64,000 nt of DNA from assembly GCA_965277355.1 (NCBI GenBank), contig CBDICN010000002.1, forward strand, positions 62,001 to 126,000, given 5' to 3'. The notes under the pieces were generated by a model. It was not told the origin of the DNA and did not search any database. It saw nothing but the letters and a program-made list of their open reading frames with translations. A program made the position numbers and the translations under genes. This DNA comes from RH-AL1 sp965277355. Its GTDB lineage: Bacteria > Pseudomonadota > Alphaproteobacteria > Rhizobiales > Beijerinckiaceae. This document shows positions 33,221 to 41,788 of this stretch, one piece after another; position 1 is the first letter of the stretch, and the number at the start of each line of letters is the position of its first letter.

Positions 33221-33445
33221 TCAATCCTTCGCGAGCCCGGCGTCGCCACGGAGCGCATCGATGCGCTTCGACGCCTCGGCCTTGGTGAGACCCCCCTCGT
33301 AGGGCGTGTCGGTCTGCTCGCTCAAAGTCTTGAGGTAGGACGCCTGGGCGCCGGTCATTGGCTCGTCGCCGGTCGTCCAATTGTCCGGATCCTTGACGGT
33401 GTTCGAGTTCGGTGCCGGGTCGGTCTTCGGGTTGTGATCGGTCAT
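33221..33445 (-). CDS. DUF3072 domain protein
   Basis: 74 residues. DPDNWTTGDEPMTGAQASYLKTLSEQ followed by LTKAEASKRIDALR is the DUF3072 pattern, a small basic-acidic helical domain common in Hyphomicrobiales and actinobacteria. Function unknown. Converges immediately with xseB (stops adjacent). Confidence 0.82.
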   Translation of the reverse strand: MTDHNPKTDPAPNSNTVKDPDNWTTGDEPMTGAQASYLKTLSEQTDTPYEGGLTKAEASKRIDALRGDAGLAKD

Positions 33446-33522
33446 GGCTATCTCCCTGTTCCGTCAATGTTCCGGGGCGGCACGAAGTTGCCTCGCCTCG
33501 CGGTCGCGGCTGTGGACAGGTC

Positions 33523-35640
33523 TCAGCCACCGATGCGCGAGAAGTCGGCCACTTCGTGCACGGCGGCGCGGAAGGAGCCGAGCAGGCGCAGGCGGTTCAG
33601 CCGCAGCACCGGATCGGGCGCGTTCACCGTCACGTCGTCGAAGAACGAATCGAGCGGTTGCCGCAGACTGGAGAGCACGCGCATCGCCGCCTCGAAGTTC
33701 TCGTTCCTGACCGCGGTCGCCGCCTCCGGCTCGGCGGTGGCGAGCCGGGCGGCGAGCGCGCGTTCCGCCGGCTCCGCCGGAGCCTGCGCATCGTAGGGCG
33801 CGGCGAGGTCGTCGGCCGGCGCCTTCTTCGCCTCCGCCTTCAGGATATTGGCTGCGCGGCGATAGCCGGCGAGCAGGTTGGCGCCCTCGTCGGTGCCGAG
33901 GAACTGGCCGAGCGCCTGCACCCGGCGCACCACCAGCGTGAAATCGTCCGAGCCGTGGCTGCCGAGCACCGCGTCGATGAGGTCGTGGCGCGCCTTGGTT
34001 TCGCGCAAATAGACCTTCAGCCGTTCGGCGAAGAAGGCCAGCAGCGCACCGAGCAGCCCTCGCTTGTCGTCGTCCGACAGCGCCGCGAGGTTGGGGTTGC
34101 GCAAGAGCGCCATCGCGGCGGCATCGAGGATCGGCAGCCGCAATCCGTTCTCGAGCACGAGCCGGATGATGCCGAGCGCCGCGCGCCGCAGGGCGTAGGG
34201 GTCCTTGCTGCCGGTCGGCGTCTCGCCGATGCTCCAAAACCCGACGAGCAGGTCGAGCTTGTCGGCCAGCGCCACCGCGATCGAGACCGGGTCGCGCGGA
34301 ACGCGGTCCGCCGGTCCCTGCGGCCGGTAATGGTCCTCGCAGGCGGCGGCGACGGCCGCAACCTCGCCCTGGTGCGCCGCGTAGTAGCGCCCCATCAGGC
34401 CCTGCAACTCGGGGAACTCGCCGACCATCGCGGAGACGAGGTCGGCCTTGCAGAGCTCCGCCGCGCGGGCGGCCAGCTTCGGGTCGGCACCGACGAGCGC
34501 GCCGTAGTCGGCGGCGAGCGCGGTCAGGCGCTTGACCCGCTCGCCCTGGGTACCGAGCTTGGCGTGGAACACGATGGAGTCGAGCTTCGGCAGCCGCTCG
34601 TCGAGCCGCACCTTGAGGTCGCTTTCCCAGAAGAAGCGCGCGTCGGACAGCCGCGCGCGCACGACCTTGGCGTTGCCCGCGGCGATCGCCGCGCCGCCGT
34701 CCGACGCCTCGATGTTGGCGACGAGGATGAAGCGGTTGGCGAGCGTCTCCGTCCCGCTCTGCCGAAGCACGAAGCATTTCTGGTTGGCGCGGATGGTGGC
34801 GCGGATCACCTCGGGCGGGATGTCGAGGAAGGCCGCCTCGAACTCGCCCATCAGCACGACGGGCCACTCCACGAGCCCCGCCACCTCGGCGAGCAGGCCC
34901 TCGTCCTCGATGAGGTCGAAGCCTTGCGCCTGCGCCAGCGTACGGGCGTCGTAGAGGATGATGTCGCGCCGCCGTGCCGGGTCGAGCACCACCTTGGCGC
35001 GCTCCAGCGCCGACTGGTAATCGTCGAACCGGCGCACGATGATCGCGTCCGGCGCCATGAAGCGGTGGCCGAAGGTCGCGTTGCCGGCCTTGATGCCAGC
35101 GACCGCGAACGGCACGATGTCCGGCTCCTCGGTCTCGGGGCCGAACGTGGCCACGATGGAATGCAGCGGGCGCACCCAGCGCAAACTCGACAGCGACGCC
35201 GAGGCGGCGCCCCACCGCATCGACTTCGGCCAGGGGAAGCTTTCGACCACCGCCGGCAGCACCTCGGCCAACACCTCGATCGTCGGCCGCCCGGCCCGCT
35301 TGGTGACCGCGACGTAGAAGTCGCCTTTCTTGGGGTCGCTCCGCACCTCGGCCTCTTCGAGCGAGGCGAGCCCGGCGCCTTTCAGGAATCCGGAGACGGC
35401 CGCCTCCGGCGCGCCGACCTTCGGGCCTTTGCGTTCCTCGCGGGTGTCGGGCTGCGCGGCCGGCAGCTCGGCGACGTGAAGCGCGAGCCGCCGCGGCGTG
35501 ACGAACGCGCCGGCGCCGACGCCGAACAGGCCGCGCTCCGCCAGCGCGCCGGTGACGAGCCGCTTCAGGTCTTCGGCGGCCTGCGCCTGCATGCGGGCGG
35601 GGATCTCTTCGCAGAAGAGTTCGAGAAGGAGGTCGGGCAT
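33523..35640 (-). CDS. glyS: Glycyl-tRNA synthetase beta subunit
   Basis: 705 residues. The start at 35640 gives MPDLLLELFCEEIPARMQ, the conserved GlyS N-terminus; the frame continues 24 bp upstream to a GTG without better support. Core segments such as VVLMGEFEAAFLDIPPEVIRATIRANQKCF and the C-terminal anticodon-binding region (FFDDVTVNAPDPVLRLNRLRLL) are present. It forms alpha2-beta2 with GlyQ, which is not in this window, so the pair is separated at this locus or lies upstream beyond it. Confidence 0.94.
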   Translation of the reverse strand: MPDLLLELFCEEIPARMQAQAAEDLKRLVTGALAERGLFGVGAGAFVTPRRLALHVAELPAAQPDTREERKGPKVGAPEAAVSGFLKGAGLASLEEAEVRSDPKKGDFYVAVTKRAGRPTIEVLAEVLPAVVESFPWPKSMRWGAASASLSSLRWVRPLHSIVATFGPETEEPDIVPFAVAGIKAGNATFGHRFMAPDAIIVRRFDDYQSALERAKVVLDPARRRDIILYDARTLAQAQGFDLIEDEGLLAEVAGLVEWPVVLMGEFEAAFLDIPPEVIRATIRANQKCFVLRQSGTETLANRFILVANIEASDGGAAIAAGNAKVVRARLSDARFFWESDLKVRLDERLPKLDSIVFHAKLGTQGERVKRLTALAADYGALVGADPKLAARAAELCKADLVSAMVGEFPELQGLMGRYYAAHQGEVAAVAAACEDHYRPQGPADRVPRDPVSIAVALADKLDLLVGFWSIGETPTGSKDPYALRRAALGIIRLVLENGLRLPILDAAAMALLRNPNLAALSDDDKRGLLGALLAFFAERLKVYLRETKARHDLIDAVLGSHGSDDFTLVVRRVQALGQFLGTDEGANLLAGYRRAANILKAEAKKAPADDLAAPYDAQAPAEPAERALAARLATAEPEAATAVRNENFEAAMRVLSSLRQPLDSFFDDVTVNAPDPVLRLNRLRLLGSFRAAVHEVADFSRIGG

Positions 35641-35711
35641 GAGGTCCGCTTTGGTGAGCGGCACCGTTTAGCGTGATCGGTTCCAACTGTCGCGATGAGA
35701 AAGCGCATCCG

Positions 35712-35759
35712 CTCTAGCAACGTGTACCGTAGAGTGGTACACTCGCTCAAACTAGAGCC
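35712..35759. promoter_or_regulatory. Nested inverted repeats in front of higBA, probable HigA operator
   Basis: Two perfect 7-bp inverted repeats are nested: the outer pair GCTCTAG (35712-35718) and CTAGAGC (35753-35759), and the inner pair GTGTACC (35723-35729) and GGTACAC (35737-35743) with a 7-bp spacer. They end 6 bp before the higB start at 35765, where an autoregulatory operator is expected, because HigA antitoxins bind palindromes and repress their own operon. Operator role is inferred. Confidence 0.7.
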
Positions 35760-35764
35760 GCTCG

Positions 35765-36061
35765 ATGATCGTATCGTTCCGCGACGACTGGCTCCGAACC
35801 TTCTTCGTGGATGACGTGGGATCGCGCTTTATTTCGCCGGATATCGAGATGCGCTTATTCCGGAAGCTGCAGCTTATCGACGACGCGATCAGCGACAGAG
35901 ACTTGCGGGCGCCCCCTAGCAACCATTTTGAAAAGCTGAAGGGTTCGCTCGCCGCCTACTCTTCGATCCGCATCAATGTGAGATACCGCTTGATCTTCCG
36001 CTGGGACGGTAAAACCGGCAAAGCATGCGACATCTACCTCGATGACCACAGCTACCGGTGA
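35765..36061 (+). CDS. higB: HigB-type toxin (RelE/ParE superfamily)
   Basis: 98 residues. The sequence ends with SSIRINVRYRLIFRWDGKTGKACDIYLDDHSYR, the classic HigB C-terminus, and contains FEKLKGSLAAYSS-type core. HigB is a ribosome-dependent mRNA endonuclease. Toxin first, antitoxin second, with overlapping stop and start region, is the usual higBA order. Confidence 0.88.
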   Translation: MIVSFRDDWLRTFFVDDVGSRFISPDIEMRLFRKLQLIDDAISDRDLRAPPSNHFEKLKGSLAAYSSIRINVRYRLIFRWDGKTGKACDIYLDDHSYR

Positions 36062-36069
36062 GAAGCGCA

Positions 36070-36378
36070 ATGCTCCCGACCAAACGTAAGCCGGCCTCGA
36101 TCGGCGAAGTCCTCAACGAAGAATTCTTGAAGCCGATGGCGCTGACTCAGGCCTTCCTGGCGGACGCGATGGGAGTACCGCGCAAGCACGTCAACGAGCT
36201 TTGCAACGACCGTCGCGCGGTCACCGCCCCCACCGCTCTCATCCTCTCCCGGGTCTTGGAGACCAGCCCGGATTTTTGGCTGAACATCCAGCGTCGGACC
36301 GACATTTGGGTGGCCATGAACACGCCGTTGGAACGCGAGAGGATCGACCGCGCCCGCCCGCTGCAAGGCGCCCCCTGA
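36070..36378 (+). CDS. higA: HigA-type antitoxin
   Basis: 102 residues. MLPTKRKPASIGEVLNEEFLKPMALTQAFLADAMGVPRKHVNELCNDRR is the HigA/XRE helix-turn-helix, followed by the LETSPDFWLNIQRR dimer region. The start at 36070 is preceded by GAGAAG; a GTG at 36058 overlapping the higB stop is also possible. It neutralises HigB and, with the palindromes upstream, represses the operon. Confidence 0.88.
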   Translation: MLPTKRKPASIGEVLNEEFLKPMALTQAFLADAMGVPRKHVNELCNDRRAVTAPTALILSRVLETSPDFWLNIQRRTDIWVAMNTPLERERIDRARPLQGAP

Positions 36379-36385
36379 TGTCGCC

Positions 36386-38032
36386 TCACCCCCCGTAGCG
36401 CTGTTCCAGCAGATCCACCTCGCGCACCAGCTTGCGGAGCAGCCCGTCCTCGATCTTGGCGCCGCGGCGCAGCCGGAACAGAGCGTCGCGCTCAGCCCGC
36501 AGCCCGGCAAGACGCAGCCGGCGCTCGAGCTTGGCCAACTCGCGATGACGCTCGCGCGCATCCTCGCTGCCGTTGAGGATGAGCTGGCGGCGGCTATAGC
36601 GCTCCATCGCCCGGTCGGCCGCCTCGGCATAAAGGCTGGCATCGGCCGTCTCGTTCGCCGGCACGCGGTCGGCGAGCACGTCCTTCAGCGACTCGATGGC
36701 CTTCGTCGCGGCATTGCCGGCAATCTCGCGCGCGCGGTCCTCCTCGGCGTCGCGCGCCGGCTCCGGCGGCAGACGCAGCCCGCGCAGCAGGCCCGGCAGC
36801 AGCAAGCTCGCCAGCACAAGCGAGAGCAGGATGACGCCCATCGCGAGGAACACCGCGAGGTCGCGCGCCGGTAGCGGCGAGCCGTCCGGCATCAGCGCCG
36901 GCAGCGTGAGCACGCCGGCGAGCGTGATCGCGCCCTTGACGCCGCCAAGCGTGGTCGCGGCGGTGAGGCGCCAGCCGAGCGGCGGCGGCTTCTCGCCCCT
37001 CCGGTTGGCGCGCAGGAGCACAAGGCGCAGCGTCACCCAGACCCAAACGAAGCGGAGCGCCAGTAGCGCGGCGAAGATGGCGACGACGTAAGCCAGCAGC
37101 CACCAGGCCGAGTCGCGCGCTCCCGCGGAAATGATGACGATCGACTTCCCGACGATCGCGGGCAGCTGCTCGCCGAGCAGCACGAAGATGGCGCCGTTGA
37201 GCGCGAGCTGCACCGTGTTCCACACGCCGCTGCGGCGCACCCGGGTATCGGCAGGCGCGCGCCCTGAGTTCTCGACGACGTTCATCGTGATGCCGGCGGC
37301 GGCGGCCGCGAGGATGCCGGACGTGTGGACGTGCTCGGCGGTGAGATACACGGCGAAAGGGATCAGCAGCGAGAACAGCGTCTGCGCATTGGCATCGCGC
37401 TCGCCGCGCCGGAGCACCTGTGCCTCGAGCCAGGTGACGGCAAAGGTGACCGCGATGCCGATCGCGAGACCGCCGAGCGCGAGCCAGAGGAAGGACAGGC
37501 TCGCGTCGGGTAACGAGAACCGCCCGGTTGTCGTCGCCTTGATGGCGAACTGCAGGCAAACGAGCCCGGTCGCGTCGTTGAGCAGCGATTCGCCTTCGAG
37601 GATGTGCATCAGACGCCGCGGCACCGGGCTTCCGGCGGCGACCGCGGTGACCGCGATCGGGTCGGTCGGCGACAGCACCGACGCGAGGGCGAAGGCGACC
37701 GCGAGCGGCATCGAGGGGATCAGCAGACTGGTGAAGAAGCCGATGCCGACGACCGTGAAGAGCACCAGACCCAGCGCCAGCGCCGCGATGGTCGGACCGT
37801 CGCGACGCAGGTCGCGCTTGGGGATGCGCCAGCCGTCGAGGAACAGCAGCGGCGGCAGGAAGACGAGGAAGAAGATCTCTGGATCGAGCTGCACGGACGG
37901 CAACGGTCCGATCTCGAGCAACACGCCGAGCCCGATCTGCAGGATCGGCGGCGGAATCGGCACGAAGCGGTTGATCCAGTCGCCGATGAGAACGGCGGCG
38001 AGAAGCGCGAGGACGACGGTGGTGATGGCCAT
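36386..38032 (-). CDS. Na+/H+ antiporter, CPA1 family
   Basis: 548 residues: about 12 transmembrane helices, then a cytoplasmic helical tail of about 130 residues. The ion-binding motif is EGESLLNDATGLV (the ND pair), with ALASVLSPTDPIAV upstream, as in NhaP/YjcE-type exchangers. It exchanges cytoplasmic Na+ for protons. Monocistronic, convergent with higA. Confidence 0.92.
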   Translation of the reverse strand: MAITTVVLALLAAVLIGDWINRFVPIPPPILQIGLGVLLEIGPLPSVQLDPEIFFLVFLPPLLFLDGWRIPKRDLRRDGPTIAALALGLVLFTVVGIGFFTSLLIPSMPLAVAFALASVLSPTDPIAVTAVAAGSPVPRRLMHILEGESLLNDATGLVCLQFAIKATTTGRFSLPDASLSFLWLALGGLAIGIAVTFAVTWLEAQVLRRGERDANAQTLFSLLIPFAVYLTAEHVHTSGILAAAAAGITMNVVENSGRAPADTRVRRSGVWNTVQLALNGAIFVLLGEQLPAIVGKSIVIISAGARDSAWWLLAYVVAIFAALLALRFVWVWVTLRLVLLRANRRGEKPPPLGWRLTAATTLGGVKGAITLAGVLTLPALMPDGSPLPARDLAVFLAMGVILLSLVLASLLLPGLLRGLRLPPEPARDAEEDRAREIAGNAATKAIESLKDVLADRVPANETADASLYAEAADRAMERYSRRQLILNGSEDARERHRELAKLERRLRLAGLRAERDALFRLRRGAKIEDGLLRKLVREVDLLEQRYGG

Positions 38033-38315
38033 CGGTGACGTGGCGCTCCGGGGAAGACGACGCCTCGCAGATGGCCGGCCTGGACGAGGGCGTCAATCGC
38101 GCCCTCGCCCGATCGGGCGCGCTTGGCGCCGTCTCAACGTCGTGCGCGCTGTCGCCGGCGTCGACCTCGGCGCCGGTGACCATCGCGGCGCCGTCCAAGG
38201 CAAGGAACACCGCCGGGCCGAGGATCGCCGGCTTCATCCAGCCGACCTTGAGCGGCACCTCGGCAGCCGCGCGTCCCACACCTCCCGCGGCCTCGGGGAT
38301 TTGTCCACTAGAGCG

Positions 38316-38522
38316 CTACTGATGAGGCGCTTGCGCCGGCGGGTTCTGCGACGCGGGCTGCTGAGATGCGGGCTGCTGAGATGCAGGTGCGGTCCCCAGA
38401 GTTTGATTCGCCTGACCCTGTATGTTGCTGGCCGATTGTTGGCTGATCAGACCATAGTAGACGGCGACCGCGAGCGCCGCCGCGATGACGGCGCCGATCA
38501 GCATCTTCGAATTCTGAGGCAC
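38316..38522 (-). CDS. Small single-pass membrane protein with PASQQ repeats
   Basis: 68 residues from a GTG at 38520-38522, preceded by GGGAGAT 5 nt upstream; the frame is open upstream but without support. One transmembrane helix (LIGAVIAAALAVAVYYGLI) near the N-terminus, then a Gln/Pro/Ala-rich tail with three copies of a PASQ(Q) unit. I do not recognise a family; similar short membrane-plus-tail proteins are common in Hyphomicrobiales. Confidence 0.55.
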   Translation of the reverse strand: MPQNSKMLIGAVIAAALAVAVYYGLISQQSASNIQGQANQTLGTAPASQQPASQQPASQNPPAQAPHQ

Positions 38523-38927
38523 GCCGCATCTCCCTGGTCGAACACGAGACCATAATCCTCCTCGTGCGGTGGTGTTCCGTAACCGGCTTGCGCCGATCGA
38601 TCGCCCGGAACCGTCTCGCCCCGGATCGGGCTGCCGTTGCGACGGCAGGGAACACGGAGCCGTGAGAACGGTGCTGAGCGCGAGGTCCCACGGGCCGATG
38701 AGCGAAGGGGTCATGTCGCTAGCCGGGTTTTCGGATGACGCGGTCGCCGGCCACTCGCTCATCGGCAAGGCGGACCGGAGGGCGAGAACGGTGTGTTGGT
38801 AAAGCCCGCGGCGCTCGCCGTCGCTCTACAGGAACCCCGCTGAACGAGCGCGACACCGGTCGGCGAGTGCAACCGCCCGGGCGCTCGGACGCTTCCCCAG
38901 ACAAACCAACGAAGCGAGCGCTTTGGC
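38523..38927. other. Gap of 405 bp before the Rieske gene
   Basis: No open frame here shows a domain or convincing start. The last part contains the leader AACGAAGCGAGCGCT, a sequence shared in near-identical form with the leader of the decayed Rieske copy at 41078 onward. Confidence 0.35.
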
Positions 38928-39254
38928 ATGACCTATGTTCCGTCCGGATCGACCACCGACATCGCCCCCGGCGCCATGAAGGGCGTCGAGGCCGGAGGCA
39001 AGAAGGTCCTCCTCGCCAACGTCGGCGGAACGTTCTACGCGATCCAGCGCAAGTGCCCGCACATGGGCTTCGACCTCTGCAAGGGCCGGCTCGACGGCGA
39101 CACGGTGACCTGCAAGATGCACGGCGCCAGCTTCGACGTGAAAACCGGCGAGGCGGTCGGCAAGGCCAAGCTGCTGTTCCTGAAGACGCAGCCGAAACCG
39201 GCGAAGACGTACCCGGTCAAGGTCGAGGGTGGTCAGGTGATGGTCGATATCTGA
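38928..39254 (+). CDS. Rieske [2Fe-2S] domain protein
   Basis: 108 residues, a stand-alone Rieske domain. Ligand motifs are RKCPHMGFDLCKGRL (C-x-H) and VTCKMHGASFDVKTGEAVG (C-x2-H), with LLANVGGTFYAIQ in front. Such small ferredoxin-like proteins feed electrons to oxygenases or act independently; no partner is next to it. A truncated second copy of this gene lies at about 41385-41520. Confidence 0.9.
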   Translation: MTYVPSGSTTDIAPGAMKGVEAGGKKVLLANVGGTFYAIQRKCPHMGFDLCKGRLDGDTVTCKMHGASFDVKTGEAVGKAKLLFLKTQPKPAKTYPVKVEGGQVMVDI

Positions 39255-39300
39255 CCCTTGGTTGAGCGCGCGCATGTCGCGACATCGACTGGAGACTCCG

Positions 39301-40335
39301 ATGAGACGCAATGACTGCAGCCTGGTCTTCGCAACCTTGCTCGTCGTGGCGGGGCTCACGAATGTTGTTCGAGCCCGGGATGCGCCCGCCTATCGGACCG
39401 GCGCCATGATCCCGCTCGGCACGCCGGATCGATGGGACTACGTCACGTTTGATCCGACGTTGGAACGCGTCTACGTGGCCCATGGCGATCGCGTCACCGT
39501 AGTCGACGCCCGCACAGATCGCGTGATCGGCGACGTAGTCGGCATCCAGGGCGGCACGCATGGCATCGCCCTCTCGCCGAAAACCGGCAAAGTCTACACC
39601 GACGACGGCAAGGCCGGGACTGCGATCCCGTTCGACGCCTCTTCATTGAAGACTGGCGTGCCGCTGAAGGTCGGCGCCGACGCCGACGCGGTGGTGGCCG
39701 ATCCCGTGACGGGCCATCTCTTCGTGATCGACGGCGATCCCGGGACGATCAGCGTCATCGATCCCTCCCTGGAGAAAGTCGTCGCCACGATCGACGGCGG
39801 CGGGAAGCTCGAGTTCGCGGTCGCGGATGGCGCGGGACGCCTTTACGTCAACGGCGAGGCCAATCGCGATATCGTCGTCGTCGACACGAAGGCCGACCGC
39901 GTCCTCGCGCACTGGCCGATCTCCGAATGCCTCAGCCCGCACGGTCTCGCGGTGGACGTGACGACGCACCGGCTGTTCGCGAGCTGCAAGAACGAGCGGC
40001 TCGTCGTCGTGAACGCGGATACAGGGGCGGTCGTCGCGACGCTTCCGATCGGCAAGGGCAGCGACGCGGTCGCCTTCGACCCGAAGCGCAAGCGCATCTT
40101 CAGCTCGAACGGGGTGGACGGGACGCTGAGCGTGATCGCGCAGATGGACGCGGACACCTACGCACCGGCCGCGACAATCCGCACGATGGTGAGCGGCCGC
40201 ACGATGGCGATCGATCAACGGACCGGGCGCATCTTCCTCGCGGCCGCCGAGACCAACCCGCCGACTGCTTCCGGCCAGCGGGCGAAGCCGCGCGCCGGGT
40301 CTCTCCGATTGCTGGTCTTGCAACCGGTCAGGTGA
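39301..40335 (+). CDS. Secreted beta-propeller (YVTN/NHL-type repeat) protein
   Basis: 344 residues from the ATG at 39301, with GGAG 7 nt upstream. Signal-like N-terminus MRRNDCSLVFATLLVVAGL. Repeated units such as RVYVAHGDRVTVVDARTDRVIG, HLFVIDGDPGTISVIDPSL, RLYVNGEANRDIVVVDTKAD and RLFASCKNERLVVVNADTG mark a beta-propeller of the YVTN class. Periplasmic or secreted; function unknown. Confidence 0.78.
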   Translation: MRRNDCSLVFATLLVVAGLTNVVRARDAPAYRTGAMIPLGTPDRWDYVTFDPTLERVYVAHGDRVTVVDARTDRVIGDVVGIQGGTHGIALSPKTGKVYTDDGKAGTAIPFDASSLKTGVPLKVGADADAVVADPVTGHLFVIDGDPGTISVIDPSLEKVVATIDGGGKLEFAVADGAGRLYVNGEANRDIVVVDTKADRVLAHWPISECLSPHGLAVDVTTHRLFASCKNERLVVVNADTGAVVATLPIGKGSDAVAFDPKRKRIFSSNGVDGTLSVIAQMDADTYAPAATIRTMVSGRTMAIDQRTGRIFLAAAETNPPTASGQRAKPRAGSLRLLVLQPVR

Positions 40336-40498
40336 AAGCTGCTCGGCCGGCGACGCCGAACATCAGAGCCCTCAGGAAAGGTCAGGAAAGGGCGCACCCG
40401 CCCGCCTCCGTCCGCAATGACGAGCGGCGAGACGGCGAGACGCCACGCAGGTGTGACGCTCAAAGCACCTGCAAGGTTTGGCATGCCTCGCGGACAGG

Positions 40499-40789
40499 TT
40501 AGTCAAGATGGCGTGCCCAATCCTGTCGCCCGTTCAGAACACGGACAATGAGGATGCCATCCCCGCGTTCGACATAGACGATCATGTGAGCCTGGAAGGG
40601 ATGAAGGCGGACGGGCCGATGCAATTCCGTGCGCTCTCGAGCCAAGCGCGGGTTGGCGGCGAGCAATTCGAAGGTCGCTCTCAGGCCGTCTTGGTATCGA
40701 TCAGCCTGCGCGACACCGAATGACGTGGCGCCATGCAGATGGATGTTCGCTATGTCCCGCTCACAACGGCGCGTAAGCCGATAGTTCAC
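40499..40789 (-). CDS. parE: ParE/RelE-family toxin
   Basis: 96 residues. MNYRLTRRCERDIANIHLHGATSFGVAQADRYQDGL, ANPRLARER and the MIVYVERGDGILIVRVLNGRQDW tail match ParE-type toxins. The gene overlaps the upstream antitoxin by 4 bp. ParE relatives poison DNA gyrase; others in the superfamily cleave mRNA, so the target is not certain. Confidence 0.85.
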   Translation of the reverse strand: MNYRLTRRCERDIANIHLHGATSFGVAQADRYQDGLRATFELLAANPRLARERTELHRPVRLHPFQAHMIVYVERGDGILIVRVLNGRQDWARHLD

Positions 40790-41037
40790 GGAGTTTGAAG
40801 CGCCCTCGTCCGCGCTCGCGCGTCAGCAAAGACCTCGTCGATCGGCCGGTCGCTGACGCCGCTCTCAAAACCTTCGTCGATCAGCCGTTCCAAATCGGAA
40901 ATTGCGCTGGCTCGTTCCTGGTCGCGGCGAATAAGCTCACGCACGTAATCACCAGGATCGTTGTAGCGCCCAGAACGTGCTTGCTCTTCGACCCAATCCT
41001 TCATCGGATCGGGGAGTGAGACATCGATCGTTGCCAT
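40786..41037 (-). CDS. parD: ParD-family antitoxin (ribbon-helix-helix)
   Basis: 83 residues. MATIDVSLPDPMKDWVEEQARSGRYNDPGDYVRELIRRDQER is the RHH DNA-binding core of ParD; the C-terminal part wraps the toxin. Antitoxin first with a 4-bp overlap to parE is the standard order. It represses its own promoter in known systems; I saw no clear palindrome upstream. Confidence 0.86.
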   Translation of the reverse strand: MATIDVSLPDPMKDWVEEQARSGRYNDPGDYVRELIRRDQERASAISDLERLIDEGFESGVSDRPIDEVFADARARTRALQTP

Positions 41038-41179
41038 CCTCGCCTCGGCTCTTGTCAGGTGCGAACCATCATACTACGAAGCGAGCGCTCCGGCACAGGC
41101 TGGGGGCCTTGATTGTCAATGGCCTCATCCGCCTCGGCCCTGAGCCACGCCGCCGCCGTATACCTTAGCCCGTTGAAGG

Positions 41180-41345
41180 CCCCTCGCCTTCCTCGAAAAG
41201 CTGACCGTCGCACCGTCCGTCCTTCCCGCCGACGACGCCCGCGCGTCCTCGCTGGCGCTTACGCCACGGCCTCGCGCGACGCCATCGCCGTCGCCTCGGC
41301 CTTCCCCATCATCACCCGCTTCGCCGACGCGAAGGCGGCGGTGGC
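41180..41345 (+). pseudogene. Remnant of a carboxymuconolactone-decarboxylase/peroxidase-related protein
   Basis: One frame reads LEKLTVAPSVLPADDARA, and a second continues with RDAIAVASAFPIITRFADA. Together these match the AhpD-like peroxidase-related fold. The break between them shows a frameshift, there is no start, and the Cys-containing part is missing. Confidence 0.5.
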
Positions 41346-41384
41346 TTGGGTGTCAGACCGGGCCGGTAGAGCGAGATCGGCGAC

Positions 41385-41520
41385 CTTGCATCGCCTCCGG
41401 CGCCATGAAGGGCATCGAGGTCGGAGGTAATACTAAGAAGGTCCTCCTCTCCAACGTCGGCGGAACGTCTACGCGATCCAGCGCCAATGCACCCGGTCAA
41501 GGTCGAGGGTGGTCAGGTGC
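41385..41520 (+). pseudogene. Internally deleted second copy of the Rieske gene
   Basis: The sequence GGCGCCATGAAGGGC, then AAGAAGGTCCTCCTC and GGCGGAACG, continues to CGCGATCCAGCGCC. This follows the Rieske gene at about 38970-39055 with few differences. It then jumps to CCCGGTCAAGGTCGAGGG, matching 39211 onward, so about 150 bp including both iron-ligand motifs are gone. The frame is also disrupted (GGAACG-TCTACG lacks a base). Upstream, at 41078-41092, a leader block shared with the functional copy survives. Confidence 0.75.
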
Positions 41521-41788
41521 GGCGTTGCGCGACGCCATCCGTCGCATCGACTTTGTCTAAGATTATCCCCGTCGCCGATGCATGGATTTCGCGGTGGCGG
41601 GAGGGGAGGCGATGCGCAACGCCGCGACGGCAACTGCTGGCGAACGGGTGTTGGTATGAGCTTTGTCATGGTTTGTCTTGAAGATGGGCGCAAGATACGA
41701 AGAGCGTGGCGAACGACGTGGGCACCTCGATCATACCCGAGCTTGCATGCGAGCGACCGCGGCAGCAAGCGACTGTACCTCGTGGCGT

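Noticed and set aside
33412..35676. Long plus-strand open frame opposite glyS
   Set aside because: Shadow of glyS in high-GC DNA: repetitive Arg/Glu/Gly composition and no recognisable domain.
38033..38315. Minus-strand open frame starting MKPAILGPAVFLALDGAAMV upstream of the antiporter
   Set aside because: The first residues look signal-like, but the frame runs into an antisense shadow of the antiporter gene and no domain follows.
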